This document shows, one piece after another, positions 11,256-24,945 of a stretch of DNA of 64,000 nt (within the stretch, counting starts at the first letter, position 1; the number at the start of each line of letters is the position of its first letter). Made by a program: the position numbers and the translations under genes. The stretch is from the NCBI GenBank assembly GCA_963920705.1, contig OY987227.1, positions 17,571,434 to 17,635,433 of the forward strand, given 5' to 3'. The notes beneath the pieces were generated by a model that was not told the DNA's origin, did not search any database, and saw only the letters and a list, made by a program, of their open reading frames with translations. This DNA comes from Odiellus spinosus (lineage: Eukaryota; Arthropoda; Arachnida; Opiliones; Phalangiidae).

Positions 11256-13707
11256 GTGTCACAAGGTGTTTGGGGCCCCGAGAAAATATCAATGTTTGGA
11301 AGGGCCTAGGGACCTCCAAAGGGGTCTTAATCCTGTACTGTAGAGGCGGGTTGGCAAATGGCCGTCGTTCCAACTTCATTCTAACTGGTAGCTCCGGGTG
11401 CATGGGATATGGACGACCTAAGTTTGTATGGAGGGCTGCGGAGATCGGAAAATTGGGGCAGAAAAAAATCTGCATAGAGAGCGTAGAATACCCCTCCTCC
11501 CACTAGAGGACAACAATAACTGGGCCTCGAGCAAACCCATTGGTCTAAATTTGTGAGCAACTGGATATGAATTCGTGACAGCTATTTTAATACAACTATA
11601 TGTCGCTAAAAAAAAAAAAAGAAAAAACGTATTTAACGAATTCATTTTATTTTCTATACAAATAAAATTTAAGATGAAAACGGGTGTATGGAGAACTTTC
11701 AATTCAATAATACAGTCATTTCAGCCACATTGGAAACTGAAAGCCTTTTTTTAAAAAGCGAAAGAACGAGAATGAAAAAAGGGAGCAAAAAGAATGATGG
11801 TAAAATCGATAAAAATTGCGATGGAAAAATAAAAGAGTACGAAAAGAAATCGACAATCATTACCGGTACTGTTCTTTTTTTGCTTTTTTTCTTTGGACAG
11901 CCAACCTCGTTTTTTTTCCTCCCCGTAATCCTTCCCATTTTTAGGTTTATGTATACGTTCTACCACTTTTAAACTACGTTTTCTTATCGACTAAAGGAAT
12001 GAATAAATAAAAATTTCATAACAAGATGGTAGAAACGTAAATCCCATATTCAAAAGATTTAAATTAATTCCACTTCTTTTAAGAGTATATTTACTTATTT
12101 AGTATAAAATAAACTGCTAAGAAAAAAACGGATCCAACAAGATCATTTCGTGTTCGCTCTATTTGAAAAAAAAATCCTAACAGCTTTAAACGTAAATTCC
12201 GAGTATAACAGATTTGATTAAATTATTTGTATTCAGAACACATTACGTAAACGTCTAAAAATCGACTAATTGGATCAAACAAGATGATTTCCAATCTCTC
12301 TACAATCAGCACACTATTTTAAAAATACACGAAGCCTATTCTTGTTCGTCAGAGGTTATTAGGGACATTCGAATCTAATTACAGAATATATTATCTATGA
12401 AGAAAACGATTTAGCTTTTTATGCACATTTTTAAAAGTGTTATAAACTCCAAAATTGTCAAATTTATATTTTAACGTTTTAAATTCGGCACTTTTCCAAT
12501 GACCTTTTTATTGTATTGAGGACTTAGTAAGCTCCATTACGTCCGTTTTTTTCTTGTATTAGGCCAAAAGCTATCATTGACGAACCAGATCCCTCACAAA
12601 ATGTTGACAAGGAGCTACTACACATTTGTAATCGATTAAAATAATAATAAATTAAGAGTTTTGAAATTACACTACTATAGATTTCATAATGACGTCATTA
12701 GAATTTAGTGGCTAAATGATAAGTCGATTTTATTGCTTTGGAATCGTTTTACTTACGATGGATGCATTTTATAACACAATAGATATTTTAAAACTTATAT
12801 TAGGCACTTTTCAACGTCATAGTTACGTATAAGGCCTGTAATATTGTAATAGTCTAGAAGAAAATATCCTATTTAAAACGATAACAAAATAATTTGATTT
12901 ATGGTTTATTTCTAAACCTTAGTGTTTCATTTCAAGAGCAGAATTCCCTACTACTTTAGCTTTGAGTAACAGAATCTCATAAGAATATAGCGAAGCTAAA
13001 AACATTTCCTTATAACTACCACTTGGAAATTCGCATTAATCAAAGAAACGCGTTTCAACTTCCTAGTTCTAATTTATTTGACTTGCGGGGGCGAAGGCCG
13101 GGTAACCAAAACAACAACTAAAAACTACCCGATGGCTTTCCCAGATAACGATATATTAAAAATACAAGTATATATACCAAACATCGTTATTCGAACAATT
13201 TAAAAACAAAAACAAAAAAATCTCTCCTCTAATAAAAGCAAATAAACTTAATTTCGGGTTTACTTTAAAGTACTTAAAAGTCTTTTTTAAATCAATAGAC
13301 TCGAGAAATCATTTTTTAAATAGTATAACCCATATTGTTCGCTTAATTCTGCTGGAACTAAATCAGTAATGTTGGAAATTAGACTGTCTGCTGTCTATTT
13401 TATTTTTCATTATAGTTTTGGACTAAAAACATCTCACTTTCCCTTTAAGGTGAGGCTGTCACCAATTATAATATTTTTCATTTTTTCACGCTTTTAAAAA
13501 CTAACATTGAAAATTTCAAACTCTTTGGTTAACGCGTTCAAAAGAAACGTCACAAATTAAAATGGAAAAAAATGGATAGTTTTTTCTGTTCTTTTGATTG
13601 ATTCTTGAATATAATTATAGATAATGTTCTATAGGTAGGAGTTTCTAGAATATACACTTCACGAAAGCAGCCATATAACATGACAGAATGCCCGGAAATA
13701 AACTGTT

Positions 13708-13748
13708 GGCTCTATAAAAGCCACGTGACCATAGTGATGACGTAGTAT
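13708..13748 (-). repeat. Dispersed repeat, partner of 1.6 kb
   Basis: The complement reads ATACTACGTCATCACTATGG then TCACGTGGCTTTTATAGAGCC, differing from the 1643 copy mainly by loss of CGACTCG. Confidence 0.55.
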
Positions 13749-14866
13749 GCCGTAATTACTTTTGTTCGTTTTTTACCGATCTTTCCGGATATGGTACTCA
13801 AATTGCATTTGGAACTGATAAAAAAATTGTAACACCTTCACTTTAAAGACAACTAATTCCAATAATTTAAGATTTTGAGCGGTAAAAACTATCAACGAAA
13901 ATAAATTAGTTTTGATCGAATTAAGCAAAAATCAATATTATCAAATCGTTCTTTAGGGGATTTCAAACCTTGAAAAGCCCTTTGACGCTTTCGTAAAAAT
14001 AAACTAAAAATGACGAAAACTGGCCCCTAATGCCGATTCAAGCGCTTTAAATTGCGATTTCTCGAAACTATTCACACATTATCTTTATTAATTGATTGTA
14101 GCTTCATTTATCGCTTGTTGAAACCGAATCGTATGAAACTGGTTCCCGAAGCAGGTTCGAGAAATAAATCAAAAGACGGTTTCCCGTTCACACGACTCTA
14201 GCGAAACGTTTTGAAACGGTTTAAATCGATTGCAAGGCCTAGTATGAACGCGGCTTAATAGTTGACAACATTATTAGAAATATCAACGAAGCAAGCTTCT
14301 ATTAAAATAACTAAAATAGTCCACTAGAATCTAGACAGAATATGACGAATGAAAAGACCGCAACGCGACTTCTAAAGGGGTGAAACGAACGAAGTAAAAA
14401 TAAGAACGACGCGATGGAACGGAAAATTCTACGGTAGAACGAATAAAAACGAACAAAAATAACAAGAAAACGGGATGCTTTTTAGGTCTAAACCATCCTT
14501 TTATTCAATCTCAGTCAGTGTCCTTACACTAGGAAAACGGAAATAGAAGGGCCTTCTAGCCTTTGGTCTTATTCTCGAGAACGAGCAATCCCCTAAGGTC
14601 GGGGGAAAAAAAGAGACGCCATTTAGAGAAAACGACAAAAACATTTTTGTCTTCTCTCCAATTTTCAAAAAGACTAGACGGACAAAAAAAAAGTGGAGAA
14701 AAATAATCTTTTTATGTTTTCATACGGTCAAACTATTTTTGTTCTCTATTGGGAATAACATTACGTATCAATCGGCCCAAGCTTTCAGTTTGTAAATTGA
14801 ATTTTCCGAACAAAAGAATCGTCATAATCAGTTTGAGATTTCAGCAGGTAGAAAGCTATCCCTTAA

Positions 14867-15155
14867 AGGTATAATGAAGAAGAGGATCGTGCTATTTTTA
14901 CAATATATTAGGAGCTTAATCTAAGACCGTACCAAGCGGTTCTCGACAAACTGAAGATGAAATATAGCAATCAATGACATTGTTCGATAGTCATTCGATG
15001 TCCTTCCGATCAATCCAGCTAAACCTAGCTAGATGGTAAGTTTTAATTTTATTTCTAGTTTAATATTTGTTTGTAATTTTTTAATTGTTGGATTAGACCT
15101 ATTTAAACGATAAGGAATCGATAAAAAAAATAACTTGTTAGGTTGCATTCTCCCT
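14867..15155. mobile_element. TTAA-flanked MITE, diverged copy
   Basis: A right half closely matching 46.1-46.25 kb ends TTGCATTCTCCCT then TTAA at 15156-15159. A plausible left end AGGTATAATGAAG follows TTAA at 14863-14866. The left end is weakly similar to the right one, so the left boundary is less certain. Confidence 0.55.
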
Positions 15156-16725
15156 TTAAGAAAGGAGCTATAATAAGAAACTTTGTTAACCAACTGTAAA
15201 TGAACGTGAAACTCATCGAGAGTTATTTTATTTTAATTTTTAATAACACGAATTTCGTCTTCATTATCTCTTTAATCTAAACTAGATTGTATCCTTGGAA
15301 GGATTCTAAATTCATACAGCAAAACTGAGTTTTCTATCGTATACTAGTTCTCTTCGCGGGTTGGTTTCTTCCGAGTGGCTAGATTTGAAAGCTATGAAAA
15401 GTCTGTTTTCCTGCACTATAGTGATGATAGTTGGGTACATATAGGCGTCTCGGATCTGACCTAGAAATAGAAGAACCCTACCCCGCAACCATCCCTCGGT
15501 TAAAACGACATGTGCGAGTAATACAAGAATAAGAGGAATCCCTTCTCCACGGTCCTCCCGGTTTATACCGTTTTACGTGCCATCCTTACATCTTCTCGAA
15601 ATCTATCTTTCCACCCCTGACATTGGGATCCTGACAAGGAGTGGTGGAAAAAAGCGAGCGAGAGGATAAAAACATTACGCAATACGGCAATTTATAAGGT
15701 GGATGGTCAAAGGTTACTGAACCTCACGTGTTCCAGTTTTGATCGTGTTAAATTACTTGGAAGATTTTATAAGATTTAGAGTACCGTAAAATATATATTA
15801 ATATTAATATAATGTCATGTTTTATATTTAGAAACTATATAAAGACAATGCAATGAAGACTTTTTTCTATATACAAAAGATTGAGTAATTATTAATTATT
15901 TGAATTAATGAAATTGGTGCTTTTTATATCATGTTGTATTTAAAAAATCTGTATAGACACCGCAATGGAGACTTTATTTTTGGTTTCAGTGTAGTTTGTC
16001 TATATCCAAAAGATTTAGTAATTAATTTAAGTGGAAATATTTATTATATGGTAAACTGATGACTTTATTTCGTGTTTTTTCTATATCCAAAAGATTAATT
16101 CACTGCAACGGATAATGACTCTAAGGTTTACCAAATCAAAATTAATAATTTTGGATATAAAAATTACATTTCGTAAATTTTGATTTAATAATCATTAAGA
16201 CGAGGAGTACTGTTATAATTAAAAAAAATGCAGTGTGATACTTGACAAAACCCGTTTAAAATTTCACAAAATCTTAAAATCTTTCCAATTTATCTATACA
16301 TCACGGGGAATTTATATATATTTCAAAACTACCGCGTTTTTAGGCCCCCCATTCTAAATTGTATTGACGGATTCGAAAACTTACAAACACGTATTGCACG
16401 CCAAAAAATTAAGCTATATTTGAAAGGCCAATTGGATGGTCATTGGTCAAACCTAAAAGGTTAGTGAACTGTAGATGTTTAGACAACACAATTCATATAT
16501 AAATATATAGATCAATTAGGGGAAATTTAGGGTTTCCTAAGCGCAGAGATTGCGTAATAAAGATAAAAACCTTGTAGATTGTCGGGACGATAAAGCAATA
16601 TCTGAGTCGATATTTAGGAGCCAATTACCATCCCGATAGTGGGTTCGATCACCGTGGGCGCTCCCAATTTACAATAATTGCTGACTAGCTATATTTGCGC
16701 GCAAGAAGAGTAAGCAAACTGGGAA

Positions 16726-16773
16726 AAGCTAAGAAGCGGACTGATACGTAATGTTAAACATCGTAAGGAAAAG
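16726..16773 (+). repeat. Dispersed 45-bp motif, copy 5
   Basis: AAGCTAAGAAGCGGACTGAT then ACGTAATGTTAAACATC and AAGGAAAAG. Confidence 0.6.
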
Positions 16774-18216
16774 GTAGTCATTACCAACTATACTTGAATA
16801 CGATTTTAGTAGGGTTTCCATTTTAGGAAGAGCATGTAGGATAAGGGGCCAGGGACGCAAATATGCCATTAGGGTCGGGGCGTTATTATCCTATCGTTTA
16901 ATTTCTAGGGCACTGCGGCAAGAGAGCTATAGGCGCCCTCATGTAGACATTTTCTGTTTGGAAGAGCTTTTGGGAATGATAGCCCCCTATTACATATGTT
17001 TATCAAGTCGTGTTTTCATATACAGTTATTGTTTCACAAGCTACTCGCTTCAAAATTAAAAAAAAAAATAATAAAAATTATAATCGAACATTATCCCTTA
17101 ATTAAATTCAAACAAAAATGTTTCCTATTATCTCATCATGATCATTAGATATTTAATTTTACAAGTGTTTCCGATTTCCAGAATATTTCAACAATTTGAA
17201 ATTTTTCTAACCTTAATAGACAGATATTTAAACTTTAACCTTCGGTAAAGACAGTTAATTGTTTTCAGTTTCAAATTCTGTTATAATTTTTGTGTCGTGG
17301 AAACGTTTTTATTTATTATTTTATTTAAGTTATCGATTTCGCCTTAAATTTAAAGTATCCATGAAAACTCAGCTTTTTACGCCAGAACATCCTCAATCTC
17401 GGCGCTCCCAAAACTTTGTTCAATACAATCGAGTTAATAAAGCAACGTAAGGGGAAAGAGGGAAATATAGTACAAAAATACATTATACCATTAACTTTTT
17501 TAAGTATTTACTCAAAAACGCATAAGTCTTGGATGCTCGCGTGATTAAAATCAGTCAAAGATATCAGAGGGTGCAAAGCTAAATGCATTATTTAGTTCCA
17601 TATAGAGAGAGTAGGGCTTCAGCTTTCCCAGTACTGATATCTCTTAATGATATACACCACCACTCTCCTCACCATTCATAAAAGGAGGATTTCTCGCCAG
17701 AAAGCGAGCGTTTCGTAAATGTTTCGATCGACCAATCGATTGAAACCACGTGGCATTTTCTTCCCCTTTTTCGCCATCCTCTCCGCAGCCCAGTCTACTT
17801 TTTCCATTATAGCGAATCCCTAGCTTTACTCCGTATACAGAAGAAGAAGAAGAAAAAAAGATGAAAAGATTTTTCTCTCTCATGGAGAAAAGTCTTTCTC
17901 TAGTTTTCTCTAGTTTCTCCCCAGCTTCCTCCGGCAGGAATACACACGCTTTTGCTTTTACTCCCACAACTCTTATATATATACCGCTATGCGCCTTTTA
18001 TACTTCGAAGAGATGAAATTTGCGAATATTCATCGAGCTCTGAAATTGAGAGCGAGAGAGAGAACACATCGAAAGATGCGCAACTTATCGCAAAAAGGAA
18101 TCATATCCACTTAAAGATCGAAATTAAAATTAATGTTTCATTAACAAAATAATCCTGTAGACAATTTATATCAAAATAAGATTTGAATTTTTTAAAGTCA
18201 ACTTCATAAACTTATC

Positions 18217-18553
18217 CAGAAGCCGATGAAACCCTCCTTTGAAGTCTACTACTCTAATGTTCCATATAGCGCGCCTCTCTGTATGGGTAAAATTCCCAAT
18301 TTTACGAGATCGGAGGGGTCCTACTTCATACCCCCTGTCTACAGAAAATTGGATATTCTCTCTCCCCACAAACGACGACGTTTTTTTGACGAACTCCAAG
18401 GCTGCTAGAGATATTCGCTCGACGAAATCCCGCTCCGAAAATTTCTACCGTTAGGAGGCGTACGAATCGCGCTTTTTGAAACTAACCCATACAGAGAGGG
18501 GTAGACAAGACCAGGGAGTAATAGACTTCAAAGGAGGGTTTCATCGGCTTCTG
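18217..18553. mobile_element. MITE of the CAGAAGCCG family, copy 1
   Basis: A 337-bp non-coding element bounded by long near-perfect inverted repeats (CAGAAGCCGATGAAACCCTC and its complement). It is flanked by a perfect 7-bp direct repeat ACTTATC (18210-18216 and 18554-18560), read as a target-site duplication. Small open frames here are by-products of the inverted arms. No transposase is encoded, so it would need an autonomous partner. Confidence 0.85.
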
Positions 18554-18897
18554 ACTTATCGAATATCGGTATTAAATTATTGAAAATGCGTGATAACGGT
18601 AATATTAATAAACTTGAGAAATCTCAAAGATTTGACGCTATTTTACCGGAACTTCCTTTAAAATAATGTATTTAATTACAAAACATTACTATTTTTAAAG
18701 AAGAGTTCACGCAAACTACTTTCTTATCCACGAGGCTGTATTATTCCATCTTATACTTAACAAATAACGCGAACTAATTTTGGACAGAGGCATAAGCGCC
18801 TGTAGAAGTGTTCCAAGTATCGCGCTTCGGTGTTCAGGGAAAAGCCCAACTTTCAGGAGACTTTACTATGTTTCTAACTTGCACACAAACCTACTAT

Positions 18898-19232
18898 CAG
18901 AAGCCGATGAAACCCTCCTTTGAAGTCTATTACTCCCGGGTCTTGTCTACCCCTCTCTGTATGGGTTATTCTCAAAAGGCGCGATTCGTACGCCTCCTAA
19001 CGGTAGATGTTTTCGGAGCGGGAGCTCGTCGAGCGAATATCTCTAGCAGCCTTGGAGTTCGTCCAAAAAACGTCGTCGTTTGTGGAGAGAGAATTTCCAA
19101 TTTTCCGTAGACAGGGGGGATGAAGTAGGACCCCTTCTAACTCGTAAAATTGGGAATTTTACCCATACAGAGAGGAGCGCTATATGGAACATTGGAGTAG
19201 TAGACTTCAAAGGAGGGTTTCATGGGCTTCTG
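18898..19232. mobile_element. MITE of the CAGAAGCCG family, copy 2 (opposite orientation)
   Basis: A 335-bp element whose sequence is largely the reverse complement of the 18217-18553 copy, 344 bp away. The same termini are flanked by a perfect 7-bp duplication CTACTAT (18891-18897 and 19233-19239). The two copies share interior blocks, including the CGTCGTCGTTTGTGG-like segment. Different target duplications show two separate insertions, not a local inversion. Confidence 0.85.
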
Positions 19233-20687
19233 CTACTATCCATATTGCGCCTTTTTTTGGCGCGAATATAATAAATTAAAGAAGATAAGTGACTTTTGCT
19301 TTAAGACGTAGGCGTTTCATTCTACGTCTTCGCCTCTTTGACCGTGTATAGCCATTTCCGTTTTTATCGCCTTGAGCAGCGGGTACCGAGATTGCGTAGC
19401 CTCTATTCTACACGATACGCGTGAAAAGATCCAGAAAAATAATAATAAAAAATTCGGACGATTTTTATCTCCGCATCACCTTCTTCCTTTTTTTTTTTCC
19501 AAGGATCTATCTTATTTTCTTTCTCTTCTTTTTTTTTACACACTCTAGCTTCTAGAATGGGGTAACACGCCTTTAGGATTCATTTTTGGGGACATTTTTC
19601 TATAGCACTCTCAATGTATGACAAACCAGCTTGATTATAAGGGAAATACTTTTTTGTTCCTTTTTTGGTCTTGCCAGGAGCACACCCTTTGATATATTAC
19701 AGTACGTTGAAAGTAGGCCAAATTAAACCTAAAAATAGGCTAAAAGACGTTTAGCTACGAGTAAAGAGAAATTTTAAATGTTTTCTAGATGAACAACTAC
19801 CCATTTAAGCGATAAAATCTTTAATCATATATGATAATATCTATAAGTATATATTATAAGTTAAAGTTACGCATCTAGACGTTATGTCCTTAAAATATTA
19901 AATAAAAAAAAAGTTACTTGAAAAAGTTGTTGAACATATTCAAATTAAGTTGAAAATAATTTGGGTTAATTACGTTTATTATCATACGCTAGAAAAAAAA
20001 TGTAAGCTAACTTCTCTTACAACCATGAAATGGTATCAATTCTAGTACAGCTCGTGAAATAAATACTGTTTCGTACCTTTAAACTTTCACAAAATATTGT
20101 ATTTAAAGAAAAATTGATGTTACGTAAAAGAAAATTGAGATATTTCAATTAATTTGAAAATATTTTTTTCAATTTATGGTCAATTAAGTTCAGGTTACCA
20201 AACTGCAGAAAAAAATGTAATCTAAGTTTTCATACTCAAAATTTCCTAGCATTAGCTAATACTTTCCCTGTGCCTAGTAAAAAATATTCAATTTGTTTAA
20301 TAACAAATACAGCTTGGATGGAAATTTTCAAAAAAGTTTCTTCATTGAAAAATGATTAAAAGCTTCGAATTTTTGAGTTCGTCGCTAAACATCAAAAGAA
20401 TTCTCGTTGTTTATCCCTAGAGCTCAATCATTACTGCTAATAATCTTGGTTCCCACCCCTATAGTTGGAAAGATACCTCGAACCCAATTACCCAAAACCT
20501 ATTTATATCCTTTTTTTTCTAAAACAACTTCAGCGTAAAAGAGCTATACGTGAAAAAAAAAAAAAAAAAAAAAATAGACCACTCATCTCTCAATTAGTTG
20601 GAATATAAAATCTTATTCATACGTTGCATTTTAAAAAGGTTTGTTATAAAACGTTTTCTGTATACAGGCTGAGATTTATTTTCTTAA

Positions 20688-20733
20688 AGGGATACTAGGC
20701 TCTTGAAACTAGATATTTTTAATCGATTTAGAC
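20688..20733 (+). repeat. Left end of a TTAA-type element
   Basis: After TTAA (20684-20687) comes AGGGATACTAGGCTC, continuing to TTTTTAATCGATTTAGAC. The same start recurs at 22769 (AGGGATAATGAAGACG) and in diverged form at 63073 (AGGAATACTAGACTC). No matching right end was found nearby, so these look like solitary ends. Confidence 0.45.
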
Positions 20734-21779
20734 TGTTAAAAAAAGAAACATTGAAATCTAACTGTTTTAGAAAGGTCAAATAGTAAAATTTTGAGGTCAA
20801 CTGCGAAAATAAATTCTCAAAATATATAATTATTATGTTGAAAACTGATTTGACGATTCAAAAAGGGTTTTAAAAACTATTTTAGATAGTGTGAACGGAA
20901 CTTTAGGGAATGGACGAGACAGGTCGGAGGGTACACGATTTATGATTGATATACAACGATCCCAGTTATATAAAGAGAGATAGAAAAAAATCATTGATTT
21001 TGGAAGGTCAATCTTGGACAACCCACTCCTTCCCACCTAAAAGAAAAGGCTGAGGATGAAATGACCAAAAGCTGCAGAGCCTTGTCTACAGAATAGAGAG
21101 AAATAGAAAAAAAATTACATTTTTTTTTTTTGCTCTATCTCGCTCTCTCTTAAAAGAAACGAGGTCAATGGTATGGTATAGTATAACGTGGGAGATTAAA
21201 GTCTTTATACTCCCTCACACATCTCCCTCTCTCCCTCTCCCGCAGGCTGGAACAAATTGATTAGAAAGAAGTGAAAGAAAGGCTATAGAAAAGGATAAAA
21301 GAAAATTAGACTCGATATTAATCGAGATTAGGAAATGAAACAACGCCCCCGCTCGCGTTTCCCCTTTCAGAAATTCAGATTAGTTTTAAAATTAATTTGC
21401 TAAAGTGAGGGGAGGGGAGGGAATCGACTAATTGACAGTTATATACTAATACCACTTTCTTTTCTCTTTTTATAATTTCACGCGATAGAAAGTGTTGCTT
21501 AATTCCAACTCCTGACTAGTTTAATATACTAAAAGCTTTGATTTTAAATTAAGGGATAATGTGAAGACATTAGAGGGTGTTTTATTTATTCGATTTTATT
21601 TAAATTAGATCAGAATTTATTTAAATTAATGAGCTATTACACGTGGTATACCCTTTACATTCATATATTAAGAGTTTTAAGCTTTGCCATTAATACCAAT
21701 TAATACGATTAGTAGAACTCATCCTACAAAATGCTTCATCATTGCGAACTCGTTCCCATTCGACACATCACGAGTGGTT

Positions 21780-21942
21780 ATTTTCATTTTAATCTACGCT
21801 AAGCCTCGTTCTTTAGTGATTATTTTAATTTTAATCTACGCTAAGCCTGGTTCTTTAGTGGTTATTTTAATTTTAATGTACGCTAAGCCTGGTTCTTTAG
21901 TGGTTATTTTAATTTTAATGTACGCTAAGCCTGGTTCTTTAG
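21780..21942 (+). repeat. 42-bp tandem repeat, about four units
   Basis: The unit runs from GTGGTTATTTTAATTTTAAT through ACGCTAAGCCTGG to TTCTTTA. The last two full units are nearly identical. The period is 14 codons and one frame (21684-21968) stays open with hydrophobic units like VVILILMYAKPGSL. No homology or gene context supports translation, so it is called a minisatellite. Confidence 0.75.
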
Positions 21943-22040
21943 TATGTTCATGGAAAGTATTTTCCTAGTATTGAATCTCATTAAAAAACATCTTAGTTTG
22001 AGCAAGATTAATAAGGTTTTGCTAATCTCGTATGACTTTT

Positions 22041-22155
22041 TTCATTGGGAAAACACTTTTACAACCATAGAGAAATAACATAATCTTTAATTATGTGGTA
22101 ATCTTAAGTCTTCGTTTTTCATTGTTCCATGGTTGTAATAATAATTTCCCAATGA
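22041..22155. repeat. Inverted repeat of about 28 bp
   Basis: TTCATTGGGAAAACACTTTT then ACAACCAT (22041-22068) pairs imperfectly with ATGGTTGTAATAATAATTTC then CCAATGAA (22129-22155). The loop is about 60 bp. No flanking duplication was recognised. Confidence 0.55.
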
Positions 22156-22768
22156 ACAATGACATTACACACTTTGTCCGCAAATTTCCCAATATTTGAA
22201 AACACAACTGGCACACGAGAGACCATTGTGGGTTTAAACAGTCTAAGCCAATTTTTAGCGCTTGAATAAAAAAGGGACAACTTGCACTTACAGTTTTGTT
22301 TCGTGTTTTTCAAGGGTTTATCCCGAGCGAGTTGGGATGCTATTCGTGTTAAGCCAATATAAGGGGCAAGATGCTTGTTAAAAAAATCGGATATTGGGAA
22401 AAGAGGTTGAAGAAACCCTGTCGGGTTTCTGGAGATTTTTAGAGTCATCTATCAAGAAGCTAGCGCTTAGAAAAAGTCTCTAGCAGGCGAGCCGGGCCTC
22501 CTCTTGAATGAATAAATAGAATAAATAAAGAATCCCACACCCTTTTAAGTCCGTTCAATAATATAGAGGCAATAGATTACGAAGCGGTGGAAAGAGGTAG
22601 AGCGAGGGTACCTCTTTCTTCCCGCCTTTCTCGCTATTGCCTTTAAGCCTGTTTGTACACTATAAGAGCCTCCATCGTAAAAACCATGCCAGCTATAAAA
22701 CACCAAGCAGGACCACCTTCGGAAGTTTTAAATCTATATATTGATAGATTTAAATTAAATATTTTTAA

Positions 22769-22813
22769 AGGGATAATGAAGACGAATAACAAGTTATTTT
22801 TAATCGATTAGAC
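22769..22813 (+). repeat. Left end of a TTAA-type element
   Basis: TTAA at 22765-22768, then AGGGATAATGAAGACGAATA and TTTTTAATCGATTAGAC, closely matching the 44291 element start. No right terminus was identified. Confidence 0.45.
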
Positions 22814-24906
22814 TAAAGTTATCTTGATTATTTTCACGCGCATAACAGAAAAAATTATATTTTTGGCATTTAACTTTTGAGTTTCCTTAAAATACTTTAA
22901 CCCAAAGGAGTCAAATTTTGAATATAGGTCAGGATCTCTTCTACATTTTCTCGTATTTGATGTCAACTTCATAATACGTTTGAGATATATTTACAATTTT
23001 AAAATTACGACACATTTAACGTTTTCTCGTTATGTCATTACAACTCCTTAAATAGTTATAACGCGATTACGTAATTGATTAGTCTTTAGTAATGCTAAAT
23101 AATACTCAGTTCCATATAATCACTTTAGTACACCTACTACGCGACTACCTTTAAAACTGATCACAACCTTTGGCAATGCTAAATACATAGTAAGTAATAA
23201 TTTTAATACAGTCAAAACTCTTGTACACCGATTACGTGAAGTAATCAACCCCTCGTCGTAAATTAAATCTAAGATCTTTAAAAATTGTGCCTTAAACTAT
23301 AACTCTTATGAATCAGACGATAAGTTTAAGGTAAATATATGCTACCCAAAACTGATTTAAATATTCATGTCTCTGTAACGTCTAGACAAAATTGTATAAC
23401 TTCTATTTTTTCCACGAAAACCATTGTCTGCAGTAACTACTTCGCGCTAAATTTCCAGCCACCAGATATACATTAATAATGTCAAAGAAGGGCAAATGGT
23501 ACAAAGGATTATTAAATTTCGAAAAAAAAGGGGACAAAACGCGCAGTACTTCGCCGCATAATGTCTAAGAGACGAATTCAAATTTTGGAAAAGCTTAACG
23601 CCTATTACAAACAGTAACGGTATACGGAAATTTGGAGAAAACGGATTTATGTAAGAGAGGAAGCCGCCAATCTCAATCGATTACGGTCAATATTTTCGGT
23701 TCGCTAACATTGAGGGGGCAAAAAAAATCGCCAATCTTTCTATAAATATATACAGTAAATATATATAAAAAATATCAAGGGCGTCTTACCTTCACGGTTG
23801 CCTCAATTAAAATGTTTCTAGTTCGCTAATTATCGAATATGGTCAGCGAAGACTAGACAGAAAAAGAGGAAATGGGACTGAATCCACTCTGACATTTTGG
23901 TCATTTTAGAACCACAAGTTTCTCCCGCAGCATCCGAGGCTTACGTTTAACACGGGGGTTTCTAGGTTGAGTGTTATAGTTCTAGATTCTCTCTACATCT
24001 CTCTCTCTCTCTCGTCCAGTTGTCCCTCTTTTAGGCCAAGCTTAAAGCTACGCCGCACCGACATTTCCTCTCCTCTCCTTCATTCCCTATCCCCTTCTAT
24101 ATCTTCACTCGTTCGCGCCACCGCCGTTCAATCTTTCACTTCTACGCGTGCGTCGACAACCCAACTATAAGAGCGTTATACGGCCGAGGGCGCTCCAAGA
24201 TAGGGATTAACATCCAACTTAAAGGGGCAGCGAAATCATAAAGAATTGAAACAATTTTCCTGATTCTACGTAATTTTAACAGCCACGAAATTAAAAATAT
24301 ATTTTTGATTAGATTTAAAGAGAGATTAGTCAATGATGATGTGATAACAATTAAATATTGATCAAGATTTTCCGGAAAAATGGATAAATAGTTAATTTAA
24401 GCCTCATGTTCGATGAACGCGTGATGACCATTAAAGAAATTCTGATCTGTTCTGCATACCGTAGATAACGTTGATTTTTAAATTTAGTCTTCACTAAATC
24501 TAAAATTTTATACAGCTTACAATAATGATTGACCACTTTTCCCTTTGCTTTAGACTTTCAATAAAAATATAGATTATAGGAATTACAATTAAATTATAGG
24601 AGAAATTAGGAAGGAAGTGAAAATATAGTGTTGGTTATCCTGAAAACTTAAATGACCTAATTAGTACAGCTTTTCAAGTTGGGTAGACACAATTTTTGAA
24701 CTCCTTGCACTAACAACGTTGAACTGAGAGTTCACTGTCAAAGCTAAACTCCGGTGTACAGCGAATTAAGAGTGTCTGCTCACTCATATAAAATCATGGG
24801 GTATAATTACGCCAAAAAAATAATTAATTTCTTTTTTTCATGATATGCTTTGTATTGATAGTGCAAAGTGACTCGGACATGAAAAATGACATTAACATGT
24901 CCTTAA

Positions 24907-24945
24907 AGAGAGAATGAAACCCAACAACTAAAAACTAGTAAAAAG
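24907..24945 (+). repeat. Diverged TTAA-type element end
   Basis: AGAGAGAATGAAACCCAACAA after TTAA at 24903-24906 resembles the complemented right end of the 46.0/48.3 kb family (AGGGAGAATGCAACCTAACAA). Treated as a fragment. Confidence 0.35.

Larger units (their letters stand above)
11256..18209. other. Non-coding region
   Basis: Apart from the 13.7 kb repeat, the TTAA-type element at 14.87-15.16 kb and the 45-bp motif at 16.73 kb, nothing codes convincingly. The segment 11260-11540 is richer in G+C than its surroundings and open on both strands, but shows no known domain. Confidence 0.5.

Noticed and set aside
11188-11506. Opposed frames of 95 and 97 residues on both strands
   Set aside because: They overlap the fold-back repeat and a GC-richer patch, with no domain or conservation evidence.
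16640-16675. GGGTTCGATC resembling a tRNA T-arm
   Set aside because: The flanking bases do not form a T-stem and no acceptor, D or anticodon stems fit.
18166-19271. Several 60-100 residue frames sharing peptides such as IGNFTHTER
   Set aside because: They are translations of the two inverted MITE copies, not genes.
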